Position numbers and translations under genes: made by a program. A stretch of 64,000 nucleotides of DNA from Mucilaginibacter inviolabilis (GTDB taxonomy: Bacteria > Bacteroidota > Bacteroidia > Sphingobacteriales > Sphingobacteriaceae), in the NCBI RefSeq assembly GCF_011089895.1, contig NZ_JAANAT010000005.1, positions 372,001 through 436,000 of the forward strand, written 5' to 3'. The stretch's first letter is position 1. Every line of letters starts with the position of its first letter. The notes under the pieces are model-generated. The model worked only from the letters and a program-made list of their open reading frames with translations, did not search any database and was not told the origin of the DNA. This document shows positions 15,297 through 24,876 of this stretch, piece by piece.

Positions 15297-17366
15297 TTAC
15301 CTGATAACCGATCCGTTATGGAATTCATCAGCCGGGGCTACAAAGCTTAGCTTGCCTGTACTGTCTTCGGCCATCAGGATCATGCCTTGCGACAGTATCC
15401 CTTTGATTTCGCGGGGTTCCAGGTTTACCAGCACACTCACCTTTTGGCCCACAATGGCTTCTGGTTCATAATATTCTGCTATGCCTGATACGATGGTTCG
15501 CTCGTCAATACCGGTATCGATGGTCAATTTAAGCAGTTTTTTGGTTTTGGCTATCTTTTCGGCCGTTAAAATGGTACCCGTGCGGATATCCATCGTGGTA
15601 AATGTTTCGTAATTGATGTTTTCTTTCGCGGGCTGTACATCGGCCGATTTTGGTGCAGCAGCTTCTTTTTTAGCCTGCAATTTTTGTAACTGACGCTCAA
15701 TCACCTCATCCTCAATTTTTTCAAATAACAAGGAAGGTGGGTTTAGCTGGTGCCCATTGTTAAAATAGATCTCCTGATCATAAGGAATAACCTCATTTGG
15801 CCAGTTCAGCATGCCGATGATTTTTTTAGCGGTAGCCGGCAAAAATGGTTGCGCGCAGGTTGCCAGATGTCCTATCAACAACAGGCAGTTGTGCAAGGCC
15901 TGCTTAGCTCCTTCAGGATCTGTTTTAATGGCTTTCCAGGGCTCTTTTTCGGTCAGGTAACGATTACCCAGGCGTGCCACATCCATCACAGCCTGCAAAG
16001 CCTGACGATAGCGGTAAGCCTCCAGGTTCTTTTCTATCTCATCATAGTATCCACCTAACTCCGCATTCAGGGCTGTGTCGGTTAGCTCGATGCGATCGGT
16101 CTCTGCTTCAACCTTGCCTTCGTAAAACTTGTGCATCAGGATCATCACCCTGTTTACAAAGTTGCCTAATATGGCTACCAGTTCGTTATTGATGCGGGCC
16201 TGGTAATCTTTCCAGGTAAATTCGCTGTCGCTGGTTTCGGGTAATATCGAGGTAAGCACATAACGCAGCTCGTCCTGTTTGTTGGGTAACTCTTCCAGGT
16301 ATTCGTGCAGCCAAACAGCGTGGTTGCGTGAGGTGGAGAGCTTATCCCCTTCCAGGTTCAGGAACTCGTTGGCAGGCACATTCTGTGGTAAAATATATTC
16401 GCCATGTGCATGCAATATGGAGGGGAAAGTAATACAATGGAATACGATATTATCCTTGCCAATAAAATGGATCAGGCAGGCATTGTCCTGCTCGTCGGCT
16501 TGTTTTTTCCAGTATAACTTCCAGTCTTTATTATGGTCAATAGCCCATTGTTTGGTGGCCGATATATAACCAATAGGCGCATCCATCCAAACGTATAATT
16601 TTTTGCCTTTGGCATCGGCCAGCGGCACATCGATACCCCAATCCAGGTCGCGGGTCATGGAGCGTGGTTGCAGGCCCTGTTTAAGCCATGATTTACATTG
16701 TCCAAATACGTTTACCTTCCAGCTGCCCTCTTTGGTATCTATCCATTGCTCCAGCCAGGGCTGATATTTATCCAATGGCAGGTACCAGTGCTTGGTTGGC
16801 TTTAAAACCGGTGGTTTGCCACTTAGGGTTGATACTGGATTGATCAAATCTGTCGGACTTAGCGAAGTCCCGCATTTTTCGCACTGATCGCCGTAGGCAT
16901 TTTCATTATGGCAATTAGGGCAGGTACCAATGATATATCTGTCGGCCAAAAACTGGTCAAAATCTTCGTCGTAGTACTGCTCGCTTACTTTTTCAATAAA
17001 CTCATCCTTTTCATACAGGTTCAGGAAAAACTCCTGCGACAGCTCATGATGTATAGGCGATGAAGTACGGTGATAAATATCAAAAGCTATCCCAAACTGC
17101 TCAAAGCTATCTTTTATCTGCTCGTGGTATTTATCTATAATAGCCTGTGGCGTAGTGCCTTCTTTTTTAGCCTTAATGGTAATGGCAGCGCCATGCTCAT
17201 CAGACCCGCAAACGTATACTACATCCTTTTTTTTGAGCCTCAGATAGCGTACAAAAATATCCCCCGGGATGTATGCCCCGGCCAGGTGACCAATATGCAG
17301 CGGGCCATTAGCATACGGCAAGGCAGATGTTATAGTGAAGCGTTTGTATTTGTTGAGTTGTGACAT
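15297..17366 (-). CDS. metG: Methionyl-tRNA synthetase
   Basis: Charges tRNA(Met) with methionine. The frame is open to 17396, but MSQLNKYKRFTITSALPYANG from the ATG at 17366 is the conventional start, giving 689 residues. Class I motif HIGH is at 24-27 and the KMSKS-type motif is KLSTS (342-346). The zinc knuckle has C149, C152, C162 and C165 in CPNC and CEKC. A C-terminal EMAP/Trbp111-like tRNA-binding domain (about 580-689, MDIRTGTILTAEKIAKTKKL) is fused, as in full-length bacterial MetG. It is the first core gene beyond the tRNA-Arg border. No T-box or other leader is visible. Confidence 0.97.
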   Translation of the reverse strand: MSQLNKYKRFTITSALPYANGPLHIGHLAGAYIPGDIFVRYLRLKKKDVVYVCGSDEHGAAITIKAKKEGTTPQAIIDKYHEQIKDSFEQFGIAFDIYHRTSSPIHHELSQEFFLNLYEKDEFIEKVSEQYYDEDFDQFLADRYIIGTCPNCHNENAYGDQCEKCGTSLSPTDLINPVSTLSGKPPVLKPTKHWYLPLDKYQPWLEQWIDTKEGSWKVNVFGQCKSWLKQGLQPRSMTRDLDWGIDVPLADAKGKKLYVWMDAPIGYISATKQWAIDHNKDWKLYWKKQADEQDNACLIHFIGKDNIVFHCITFPSILHAHGEYILPQNVPANEFLNLEGDKLSTSRNHAVWLHEYLEELPNKQDELRYVLTSILPETSDSEFTWKDYQARINNELVAILGNFVNRVMILMHKFYEGKVEAETDRIELTDTALNAELGGYYDEIEKNLEAYRYRQALQAVMDVARLGNRYLTEKEPWKAIKTDPEGAKQALHNCLLLIGHLATCAQPFLPATAKKIIGMLNWPNEVIPYDQEIYFNNGHQLNPPSLLFEKIEDEVIERQLQKLQAKKEAAAPKSADVQPAKENINYETFTTMDIRTGTILTAEKIAKTKKLLKLTIDTGIDERTIVSGIAEYYEPEAIVGQKVSVLVNLEPREIKGILSQGMILMAEDSTGKLSFVAPADEFHNGSVIR

Positions 17367-17867
17367 GAAATATGCGGCAATGTAAATAAGCTGCAAAGAT
17401 AATTTATTTAAGCCGGAAAGTTTGGAAGCGGCGATTTGTTTGTCCTAAATTCTTTTATCGGGCTTTGTGGGTTGCTTCGCCGGCTTGATTATGAAATTCA
17501 AACAGCCTAAAACTTTTTAAACCTTAATTTTAACACTTTTCGGCTCAAAAAACGGATAAAAATGCTTCAAAAACTCTCTAAAATTCATCCATAACCACCA
17601 ATTTTAACACTTTTTAACAAATTTTTGATGGGTTTTTAAATGCTTAAAAAGTATTAAATTATTAGTATTCAAATAACTACATACCAAACGTTCGGTTTTT
17701 AGCCCTGCTTTTCCCTTCATGCAAACGGCCCCGATTACACTTTTCAAGTAATCGGGGCCGTTTGTTTCGTACTCTTAAAGATACGAAAAATGTTTGGTTT
17801 GTACAAGAGGGAGAGCCTCACCCCAACCCTCACAGCAACGAAACCAAAACTTTTATTATAATTGCTT
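17367..17867. other. Divergent intergenic region between metG and the LD-carboxypeptidase gene
   Basis: About 500 bases without a credible protein gene. It contains repeated words (TTTTAACACTTTT near 17530 and 17605; AAATGCTT twice), a near-palindrome ACCAAACGTTCGGT at about 17685, and the strong hairpin listed separately at 17722-17764. A stable terminator-like stem upstream of two divergent genes suggests either a short noncoding transcript ending there or a dispersed repeat. Confidence 0.4.
17722..17764 (+). terminator. Strong 17-bp terminator-like hairpin with no gene to terminate
   Basis: A perfect 17-bp stem, CAAACGGCCCCGATTAC with its complement, encloses a 9-base loop and is followed by TTTCGTAC. 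It sits about 100 bases before the LD-carboxypeptidase start and 355 bases upstream of metG. No coding frame ends at it, so it may end an unannotated small RNA or act as an attenuator. Confidence 0.5.
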
Positions 17868-18794
17868 ATGGATAAACCAGTCAATGCCGTTTCTTCCGGA
17901 CTCCTTCCACCTTATTTGAAAAAAGGCGATAAGATAGCGATCACTTGTCCGGCCAAGAAATTGCCCCGGCCTATGAATGATGCTGTAGCCCTGTTGCAAT
18001 CATGGGGGCTGGAAGTGGTTTTAGGCGATACTGTAAGCGCCTCTTATCACCAGTTTGCCGGCGACGATGACCTCCGCGCCCATGATCTGCAACGTTTTAT
18101 TAACGATGACAGCATCAAGGCCATCATAGCCGCACGTGGCGGTTATGGTACCATCCGGATGATCGATAAAGTTGATTTTAGCCATTTTGCTCAAAATCCC
18201 AAATGGCTCATCGGCTTTAGCGATATTACCGTGTTGCATACCCATCTGTTTGCCAACTACGGAGCTCAAACCATACATGGACAAATGCCGGTTAATATTC
18301 CCGATGCGTCTAAACATTCGCTGGATACACTGCGCATGGCCCTGTTTGGCGAAACTTTAAACTATAACTATCATGCCCACGGCTTAAACCGCAGCGGCGA
18401 AGGTTCGGGCATCTTGGTGGGCGGTAATTTATCTTTGCTGATAAGTGTATCCGGCTCGGTATCCGACATCGACTATAGCGGCAAAATATTATTTATAGAG
18501 GATGTAGGTGAATATCTTTACTCGGTTGACCGGATGCTGCGCAACCTGAAACGAGCAGGCAAACTTGCCCAACTCGCGGGCCTCGTTGTAGGCGGCTTTA
18601 CCGATATGAAGGATAACGACATCCCTTTTGGCCAAACTGTACCCGAAATTGTAATGGACATTGTACGGGAGTATGATTACCCCGTATGTTTTGATTTCCC
18701 GGCCGGGCACATCCCAGATAATTGCAGTTTAATATTTGGTAAAGAAGCTCGGTTAGCTGTACATGGGCAGGAAGTAAGCTTAAAGTTTGTTTGA
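17868..18794 (+). CDS. Muramoyltetrapeptide (LD-) carboxypeptidase, S66 family
   Basis: Cleaves the terminal D-alanine from L,D-linked murein tetrapeptides in peptidoglycan recycling. The frame opens with TTG CTT ATG at 17862; the ATG at 17868 is preferred, giving 308 residues. The S66 catalytic triad is visible as S118 in GFSDIT, E211 in IEDVGE and H281 in FPAGH. The ARGGYG motif near 90 is also typical. There is no signal peptide, in agreement with cytoplasmic LdcA enzymes. It is transcribed away from metG and stands alone. Confidence 0.93.
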   Translation: MDKPVNAVSSGLLPPYLKKGDKIAITCPAKKLPRPMNDAVALLQSWGLEVVLGDTVSASYHQFAGDDDLRAHDLQRFINDDSIKAIIAARGGYGTIRMIDKVDFSHFAQNPKWLIGFSDITVLHTHLFANYGAQTIHGQMPVNIPDASKHSLDTLRMALFGETLNYNYHAHGLNRSGEGSGILVGGNLSLLISVSGSVSDIDYSGKILFIEDVGEYLYSVDRMLRNLKRAGKLAQLAGLVVGGFTDMKDNDIPFGQTVPEIVMDIVREYDYPVCFDFPAGHIPDNCSLIFGKEARLAVHGQEVSLKFV

Positions 18795-19077
18795 CTCGTT
18801 TTTTTAATATCGAACACTGAATTTCCAATATCGAATGATGAATGGAAAAATCGATGTTGGATATTCAAATTCGATGTTATTTCGTCTGAAGTGCGAAAGG
18901 ATCTATACAAGCGGCATAAACCGGCAATGATGCAGAAACCCCTTCCTTCCCTTCCCGAGGGAAGGAATCGCACGGGCTCGGGCTTTTGCTCGTCATACCC
19001 ATTTCCGTCCTGAAAGTATTTTTTATATATTAAAACCAAATTTCAACCCTATTAAACAAAACTTACCATTATAATTT

Positions 19078-19485
19078 ATGGCGATACTGAGCAATTTAAG
19101 CAATTACAAAAATTTTGGTCTTTTGATTGTCCGCCTGGGGCTGGGCATCACTTTTATTTTTTATGGCTATCCTATGCTGATGGGTGGCGTAAGCGGCTGG
19201 AAAGATCTTGGTCATTCTACCAGATACATCGGCATACATTTTTGGCCCTTAGTATGGGGGTTTCTGGCGGCCGCTACCGAAGCTTTCGGCGGCTTTTTGC
19301 TCATCATTGGTTTTGCTTTTCGCCCGGTATGTATATTGATGGTATTAACGCTTATTGTAGCCGCAGCTACCCACCTGGGTAAAGGCGAAGGATTGATGGG
19401 CGCCTCGCACGCTATAGAGGATGCCATCATATTCGCAGGGCTTTTATTTGTTGGCCCGGGTAAATACAGTGTGGATAAGAAATAA
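19078..19485 (+). CDS. DoxX family membrane protein
   Basis: A 135-residue protein with four predicted membrane helices: LLIVRLGLGITFIFYGYPML, then about 55-80, 82-100 and 112-128. Sequence and length are those of the DoxX/DoxD-like family, small quinone- or redox-associated membrane proteins of poorly defined function. The start ATG follows AATTT and gives the expected family length. The 283-base gap upstream holds only short repeats, including CTTCCCGAGGGAAG at about 18953. It is convergent with the SusD gene and shares a bidirectional terminator with it. Confidence 0.85.
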   Translation: MAILSNLSNYKNFGLLIVRLGLGITFIFYGYPMLMGGVSGWKDLGHSTRYIGIHFWPLVWGFLAAATEAFGGFLLIIGFAFRPVCILMVLTLIVAAATHLGKGEGLMGASHAIEDAIIFAGLLFVGPGKYSVDKK

Positions 19486-19508
19486 GCAGTTTTATTTTGA
19501 GCTGCAAC

Positions 19509-19545
19509 AAAAAAGGGATTTGCCATGATGGCAAATCCCTTTTTT
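19509..19545. terminator. Bidirectional terminator
   Basis: AAAAAAGGGATTTGCC pairs with GGCAAATCCCTTTTTT around a 5-base loop, with A and T runs on both sides. It serves the convergent DoxX (+) and SusD-like (-) genes. Confidence 0.9.
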
Positions 19546-19567
19546 ATGATTTACATGTTAAACCTAA

Positions 19568-21007
19568 TTATTTAGGCATAGCATTTTTATCAAAAAACAA
19601 CCTGGTGGTTACCACATCACCGCCAATGGCCGCTGATGCTGCTTTATAGTTAGCAGGGTTTACGTTGGCTTCATCAACCGGATATTTAAACCTAACCGGG
19701 AAATCACTGAAAGCACCCGTTGCCGGTTTATAAAGCACAGGAAAATCGAGCCTGCGGGTTTCGATCCAGGCATCCCAGCCCCTGTTAAAATTAGCAACCC
19801 ATTTTTGGGTAGCCAGGTTATTGGTGCTGTATGGGTTAGCTGCTATAAAAACAGTAGCATCTCCGGCCTTCCAATAATCAAACGAAGCCTGAACACCTTT
19901 TGTATAATAAACGGCAGCGGTACTTCCATTAGTAATCAGGTTCTTTGCTTTTGCTTCTGCTAAATAAAATGAAACTTCTGCATAATCAAGCAATAAACCA
20001 GGTGCAGTAGCTGCTGTTACAACAGAACCAACATGCGAAAAGCTTTCATAGTTTGCTTTCACACCAGGATCGGCACCTAAATATATTCCCGGATCGTTAG
20101 TTGTTGCTTTATAAAGTGTAAAATATTTGGATGCGCGAGGGTCAAGTACTCCGTTACTGTTATTAAGCTGTTTAACCAATGTAGCACATGCTACAAAATC
20201 ATTTCTACCGCTTTGTACAAGGTCAACCCATATTGGGTTGGTATTTGGTGTTGCAGCCAGGTAAACCAATGTAGCATTATCTGCATTATCAGTAAAAACA
20301 CCCGCGTCAAATGCTGACTGGGCTGTTGTTTTGGCTAGAGCCGCGTCATAATCGGCAATGGTCATACCCATTTTTAATTTAAATGAGTTGGCAAATTTTT
20401 TCCACTTGGTAATATCACCGCCGTAAATAATATCAGCGCCACCCAAACTGGCAGTACCACTTAATGCGGCAATATCGGCATCCAGGCGTTTTAACAGATC
20501 TTTATAAATGGTTGCCGCGTCATCATATTTAGGGAAGTTGTTTTTAGAATCAAATGCCTGTGAATAAGGCACATCGCCAAACGTGGTAACCAAATAATAA
20601 AAAGAATAAACCTGTAAAATATCCGCAATAGCAATATCATTCTTTTTTACAACATCTCCCACTACGGTAGGATCACCGGGAATGATGTCTTTAGCTAATT
20701 TTAAATTGTTGAGCACATCACGGAATAAGCTACCCCACATTTGCCTGTTGATGTTACGGGTATCAAAGTTGTACAAACTTTCGTCGTTATAAGTAGTTTC
20801 CTGCCATTGCTGCTCTACCAGCCTGAAAACATTATTATTTACGTTGGCAGATGTAAGGGCGTTTGAAAGCACCCGCTCAGCCTGTGTAATTAATGTTGGC
20901 GCCGGTACGGTAGGGAAGAGCTTAGGGTTGGTATTCAGATTTTCAAAATCCTTTTTGCATGCTCCCAGCATAACCAGCGGAAGCAGTGCCCATATATATT
21001 TTTTCAT
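19568..21007 (-). CDS. SusD/RagB family nutrient-binding outer membrane lipoprotein
   Basis: A 479-residue lipoprotein; the signal peptide ends in MLGAC with lipidated C17, followed by KKDFENLNTNP, typical of SusD starts. The body is the SusD-like_2 type (TPR-like helices around RLVEQQWQETTYNDESLYNF), with the conserved ending region LVTTFGDVPYSQA near 155. It caps the neighbouring SusC barrel on the cell surface and captures the oligomeric substrate. It starts five bases after the SusC stop, so the pair is one transcript. No glycoside hydrolase, peptidase or regulator is adjacent, so the substrate cannot be told; peptides or glycans are both possible. Confidence 0.93.
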   Translation of the reverse strand: MKKYIWALLPLVMLGACKKDFENLNTNPKLFPTVPAPTLITQAERVLSNALTSANVNNNVFRLVEQQWQETTYNDESLYNFDTRNINRQMWGSLFRDVLNNLKLAKDIIPGDPTVVGDVVKKNDIAIADILQVYSFYYLVTTFGDVPYSQAFDSKNNFPKYDDAATIYKDLLKRLDADIAALSGTASLGGADIIYGGDITKWKKFANSFKLKMGMTIADYDAALAKTTAQSAFDAGVFTDNADNATLVYLAATPNTNPIWVDLVQSGRNDFVACATLVKQLNNSNGVLDPRASKYFTLYKATTNDPGIYLGADPGVKANYESFSHVGSVVTAATAPGLLLDYAEVSFYLAEAKAKNLITNGSTAAVYYTKGVQASFDYWKAGDATVFIAANPYSTNNLATQKWVANFNRGWDAWIETRRLDFPVLYKPATGAFSDFPVRFKYPVDEANVNPANYKAASAAIGGDVVTTRLFFDKNAMPK

Positions 21008-21012
21008 GTTGG

Positions 21013-24000
21013 TTAAAATCTTACTTTTAGGTTTAAGGTAAACATTCTGGCAGTTGGGAAAGCGCCGCTTTGATAACCTTGAAGGTTACCTGCGCTCAGG
21101 GTTTCTTCAGGATCTGCGTACGGAAGATTTTTATGGATGATCCATAAGTTTCTGCCGCTTACTGCCAGATCTACACCTTTAATTGGGCCCCATTTAGATG
21201 TCACGCTTTGAGGGAACGAATAATTCAATGACGCTTCGCGCAGTTTCACATAACTCGCATCATAAACAAAAGCAGCAGCCGGGTTGTGCTCATAGCCATA
21301 TAAGCCGGTAGCATCATTCCGTACCCTGATTTTATTTTTGCTGCCATCTGCCGCAATACCCTGTATAATTACCCCGCCACCTGTAGCAAGCGAGTTTCTT
21401 GATGGGTTACCCAGATCATTGTTGCCAACGGTTTCAGGATATAAACCTGTATCCATGCCGTAATAGTTATCTAACGAGAACACGCTGCCACCTTTACGGA
21501 TATCGATCAGGAAGGATAAAGTAAAGTTTTGAACACGTACAGAGTTGGTAATACCACCAATCCAATCCGGATTAATATTACCAATGGTACTGGTGCTTGA
21601 TGATTGTTTATAATAACCTGCATTATCGCCGGTTTGGTCAACCACCCGGCCACCATCTTTATTCACGTATGGTTTCCCGTTAATATCGGTATATGCAGTA
21701 CCGCGAATATCGCCATAAGGACGACCCAACGTAGCGTTCAATGATACACCACCCTGGAATGACGCCAGCAACAGGTTTGTTGCCTGCTGGCCGGTTGGAT
21801 CTACATAAAGCGATAAAACCTTATTGTTGTTTTTGGTGAAGTTAACACCAACTTTCCAGGTTACCAGCTTGCTGCTTATCGGGGTACCATTTAAGGAAAC
21901 CTCAATACCTTTGTTTTGCAGCGTACCGGAGTTAATATAGGTAGCATCATAACCGGTAGCTCTTGACAAAGCCACAGGCAAAAGCTGATCGCTGGTTTTA
22001 GACTCATAATAAGTGAAATCAAAACCTAAACGGCTGTTGAAAAACTGCATTTCTAAACCGGCCTCTTTTGATTTTGAACGCTCAGGTTTTAAGGTAGCAT
22101 TGTTTTGAACAACGCCGATAAAAGACTGCGGATTTGAGCCAAACGGCGTACCAAAAGAATAAAAGTTTTTGGTAAGAAAAGGCTGACCGCCATTACCCAC
22201 TTCGGCGTAGTTAACCCTTACTTTACCATATGACAACCACTCATATTGTTTAAGCAGTTCTGAAAAGGTAAAACCTAAATTAACAGATGGATAATAGAAT
22301 TTATTACTGTAAGATGGTAAAGACGAAGAAACGTCACGGCGTAATGTTCCATCCAAAACCACCATTTTTTTCCAGGTAAAGGTGGCGCCTGCAAATAAGC
22401 CATCTACTTCTTGCCTGATATCGTTTTCGGTAGGAGCAGCCGGTGCATTTTTAGAGTTAGCCAAAGCATAAACATTCGGGATAATTAAACCGCCGTTAGT
22501 GGCTGCCGAAATTAACTCATAACGATTTTTGCGGATGTTAAGACCTAACAACCCTTTAAAATTCAAATCGTTATTAATGTTTTTGTCAACCGTTGCCAGG
22601 AAGTCTAAATTGGTTTCGTTAAAATTGATGTTTCTCCGGGTATAGCTGGATACGCCCTGTGAACCAAAAGCGCGTCTTTCTTCCTGTATCATGCTTGAAT
22701 TATCAACAGTCACCCGTCCTAATAAATTCAACCAATCGTTAACCTTGTAATTTAAGTTCACATTACCAAAATAGTGGTGGCGCCTGTCGGTTTCATAATT
22801 TTGGTAACGGGTAAAGTATGGGTTGTCCTGGAAATTCGGAACCAGGTTGGTTGGGCTTTTCCAGTTCCAGGTGATATCTTTTCCACCCGATGCAAAATAG
22901 GCATCTTTTTGGGCCTTAATATCGGTATTCATCTGCCACCATTGCCTAAAGTTGCGCACAACATTTTCGGTCTGATAACCACTGCCATAGCGGCCAAGAC
23001 CATCGGTACGGGTGTAATTAATGCTTCCGCCAGCTGTTAACTTGCTGGTAATTTTGTAGGTACTTGCAAAATCAACACTGTTTTTTAATTCATTACTATT
23101 GGGTAAAAAACCAGTTTGATTATTGCGGGTATAACCTAATTTGAAAGTACCGTTTTCGCCGCCATTGGTAATAAATAAGCTCTGGTTATTGGTTACCGGG
23201 TGAACAAAAAAAGTAAGCGGGTCATTGGCCGCTGCAACCCATGGTGTTGCCTTTCCAAAATTGGGAGAAGTGGACACAAATGAATCCCATTGGTAAACCT
23301 TTAAATTAGGATCAAACCGGTGACCGTAAGAGGCATCTTCATGCATTGGAGCAACCAGGTCAGGAACGCCATCGCCATTAACATCCTGTGTCAGGAAATA
23401 ACCGCTCGGGTCAATTCCTTTTTTATCATTATAAATTGGGCCGTAGCCTGCGCCATACTCATGCTGGTAGGTTGGTAACGTTGATTTATCAACAGCACCA
23501 AAACCAACACTACTGTTAAAAGTAATACCTAAACCTTTGCCTGGTTTTTTAGTAGTGATCATGATTACACCGTTGGCACCAATGGACCCGTACAAAGCGC
23601 TGCCCGCAGCGCCTTTAAGTACCGTAACTGATTCAATGTCATCCGGGTTAATATCTGAAATAGGCGATCCATAGTCGTAACCACCTCTGCCTGTTTCAAC
23701 AGTACCGGCGTTACCGGATGTATTAGTACCTGTACCACCGGCGCCGGCATTGTTACTCCCGCCATTGCCAGAACCCGGGCCACCATTATTCATCGGTACA
23801 CCATCAACAACAAATAGTGCCTGGTTATTACCTAATAATGATTTTGTACCCCTTAAAACCACGTTGGTTGAACCGCCTAACGCGTTGTTTTGCCTGATCT
23901 CTAAACCAGCAACTTTACCAGAAAGGCCGCTTACAAAGTTTGAGCCACGCTGCTTGCTTACCTCATCGCCGGTAACCTGCTGGGCTGCATAGGCCTGCTG

Positions 24001-24351
24001 GTTACGGTTACGGCTTAAGCCTAATGCGCCGGTTACTATAACCTCGCCCAATTGCTTGCTGGACATGGTAAGCCTTACGTTTACTACAGGCCCTTTTACC
24101 TGTACCTCTTGTGTGGCATAGCCAATAAAGCTAATAACCAGTGTTGAACCATCCGGAACACTTAACGTGTATTTTCCGTTGGTGCCGGTTTGGGTACCGG
24201 TTGTTGTTCCTTTTACCTTAATGGTAACTCCCGGGATTGGCAGGCCGTCTTCCAGGCCTGTAACCGTACCGGTAACTGCACGATTTTGTGCAAATGTTTG
24301 TGTAATTGATAACAGCAGGAAACACAAACTTACTAGTAGAAGTTTTTTCAT
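21013..24351 (-). CDS. SusC/RagA family TonB-linked outer membrane receptor
   Basis: A 1112-residue TonB-dependent transporter importing the ligand bound by the following SusD-like lipoprotein. Signal peptide 1-22 (ending QTFAQ), carboxypeptidase-regulatory-like beta domain about 25-100, TonB-box-like segment GEVIVTGALG (102-111), plug about 115-270 with NPDDIESVTVLKGAAGSALYG, then a beta-barrel ending KVRF. Unusual is a Gly/Asn/Thr-rich insertion at about 190-228 between VVDGVPMNN and the SDINPDDIE motif, absent from the paralogue at 27980-31225. The 5' leader shares TTAACTATTAAC and GATCTTAT with that paralogue. Confidence 0.95.
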   Translation of the reverse strand: MKKLLLVSLCFLLLSITQTFAQNRAVTGTVTGLEDGLPIPGVTIKVKGTTTGTQTGTNGKYTLSVPDGSTLVISFIGYATQEVQVKGPVVNVRLTMSSKQLGEVIVTGALGLSRNRNQQAYAAQQVTGDEVSKQRGSNFVSGLSGKVAGLEIRQNNALGGSTNVVLRGTKSLLGNNQALFVVDGVPMNNGGPGSGNGGSNNAGAGGTGTNTSGNAGTVETGRGGYDYGSPISDINPDDIESVTVLKGAAGSALYGSIGANGVIMITTKKPGKGLGITFNSSVGFGAVDKSTLPTYQHEYGAGYGPIYNDKKGIDPSGYFLTQDVNGDGVPDLVAPMHEDASYGHRFDPNLKVYQWDSFVSTSPNFGKATPWVAAANDPLTFFVHPVTNNQSLFITNGGENGTFKLGYTRNNQTGFLPNSNELKNSVDFASTYKITSKLTAGGSINYTRTDGLGRYGSGYQTENVVRNFRQWWQMNTDIKAQKDAYFASGGKDITWNWKSPTNLVPNFQDNPYFTRYQNYETDRRHHYFGNVNLNYKVNDWLNLLGRVTVDNSSMIQEERRAFGSQGVSSYTRRNINFNETNLDFLATVDKNINNDLNFKGLLGLNIRKNRYELISAATNGGLIIPNVYALANSKNAPAAPTENDIRQEVDGLFAGATFTWKKMVVLDGTLRRDVSSSLPSYSNKFYYPSVNLGFTFSELLKQYEWLSYGKVRVNYAEVGNGGQPFLTKNFYSFGTPFGSNPQSFIGVVQNNATLKPERSKSKEAGLEMQFFNSRLGFDFTYYESKTSDQLLPVALSRATGYDATYINSGTLQNKGIEVSLNGTPISSKLVTWKVGVNFTKNNNKVLSLYVDPTGQQATNLLLASFQGGVSLNATLGRPYGDIRGTAYTDINGKPYVNKDGGRVVDQTGDNAGYYKQSSSTSTIGNINPDWIGGITNSVRVQNFTLSFLIDIRKGGSVFSLDNYYGMDTGLYPETVGNNDLGNPSRNSLATGGGVIIQGIAADGSKNKIRVRNDATGLYGYEHNPAAAFVYDASYVKLREASLNYSFPQSVTSKWGPIKGVDLAVSGRNLWIIHKNLPYADPEETLSAGNLQGYQSGAFPTARMFTLNLKVRF

Positions 24352-24824
24352 TTTTGTGATAAGATCTGTTAATAGTTAATACTATGTGAATTGCAGGGTT
24401 GTATTATAATATATTTTGCAGAAAATCATAACACAACGAGAGGCTATATTACGTAAAATATTATAAAAGACTGATTATTTTTTTAAATTATTTGCCTTTA
24501 TTTATTGCATATATCATCTATAATGTCTACCTTATATCTATTTTATTCAATTGTTTTGGGCGATGATATTTTTGTGTAAAATAAACACTTAGACAGGCAT
24601 TGTATGCTTTGGAGAATGCCCTTTATTTACAGCGCTATTGCTTATCAACCCAGACAAATACCGGGTGAAAAAGAAGTGATTAATGGTTGATGACTAAAAA
24701 ACCAATCATTTTATATTGCGGAAACGCAGCTTTACCATTTGGTTAAATTCAAACCGGTACGATTGAAATAAACTACGTCTCTATCCCTGGAGCAAAATAT
24801 CAGGAGAACGGATTTTGACTAAAT
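24352..24824. promoter_or_regulatory. Upstream region of the first susC gene
   Basis: About 470 AT-rich bases with no gene. The 45 bases next to the susC start resemble the leader of the second susC (31226-31258): on the minus strand both read TTAACTATTAAC, then GATCTTAT, then ATGAAAAAACT. A promoter must lie here, but no good TAnnTTTG element with a -33 partner was found. Confidence 0.4.
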
Positions 24825-24862
24825 AAAAAAGGCCGGCGTATTAAAATACGCCGGCCTTTTTT
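24825..24862 (-). terminator. Rho-independent terminator
   Basis: A long stem, GGCCGGCGTATT paired with AATACGCCGGCC, is flanked by A and T runs. It lies directly downstream of the minus-strand gene 24877-25842 and insulates it from the susC promoter region. Confidence 0.9.
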
Positions 24863-24876
24863 ATTTAGTAGCTGGA

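Noticed and set aside
15116..15304. Open frame overlapping tRNA-Arg and metG end
   Set aside because: It overlaps the tRNA gene and the GCACATC repeats and has no protein-like features.
17867..17867. Use of the TTG at 17862 as start of the LD-carboxypeptidase
   Set aside because: The ATG two codons later is a normal start and loses nothing of the family domain.
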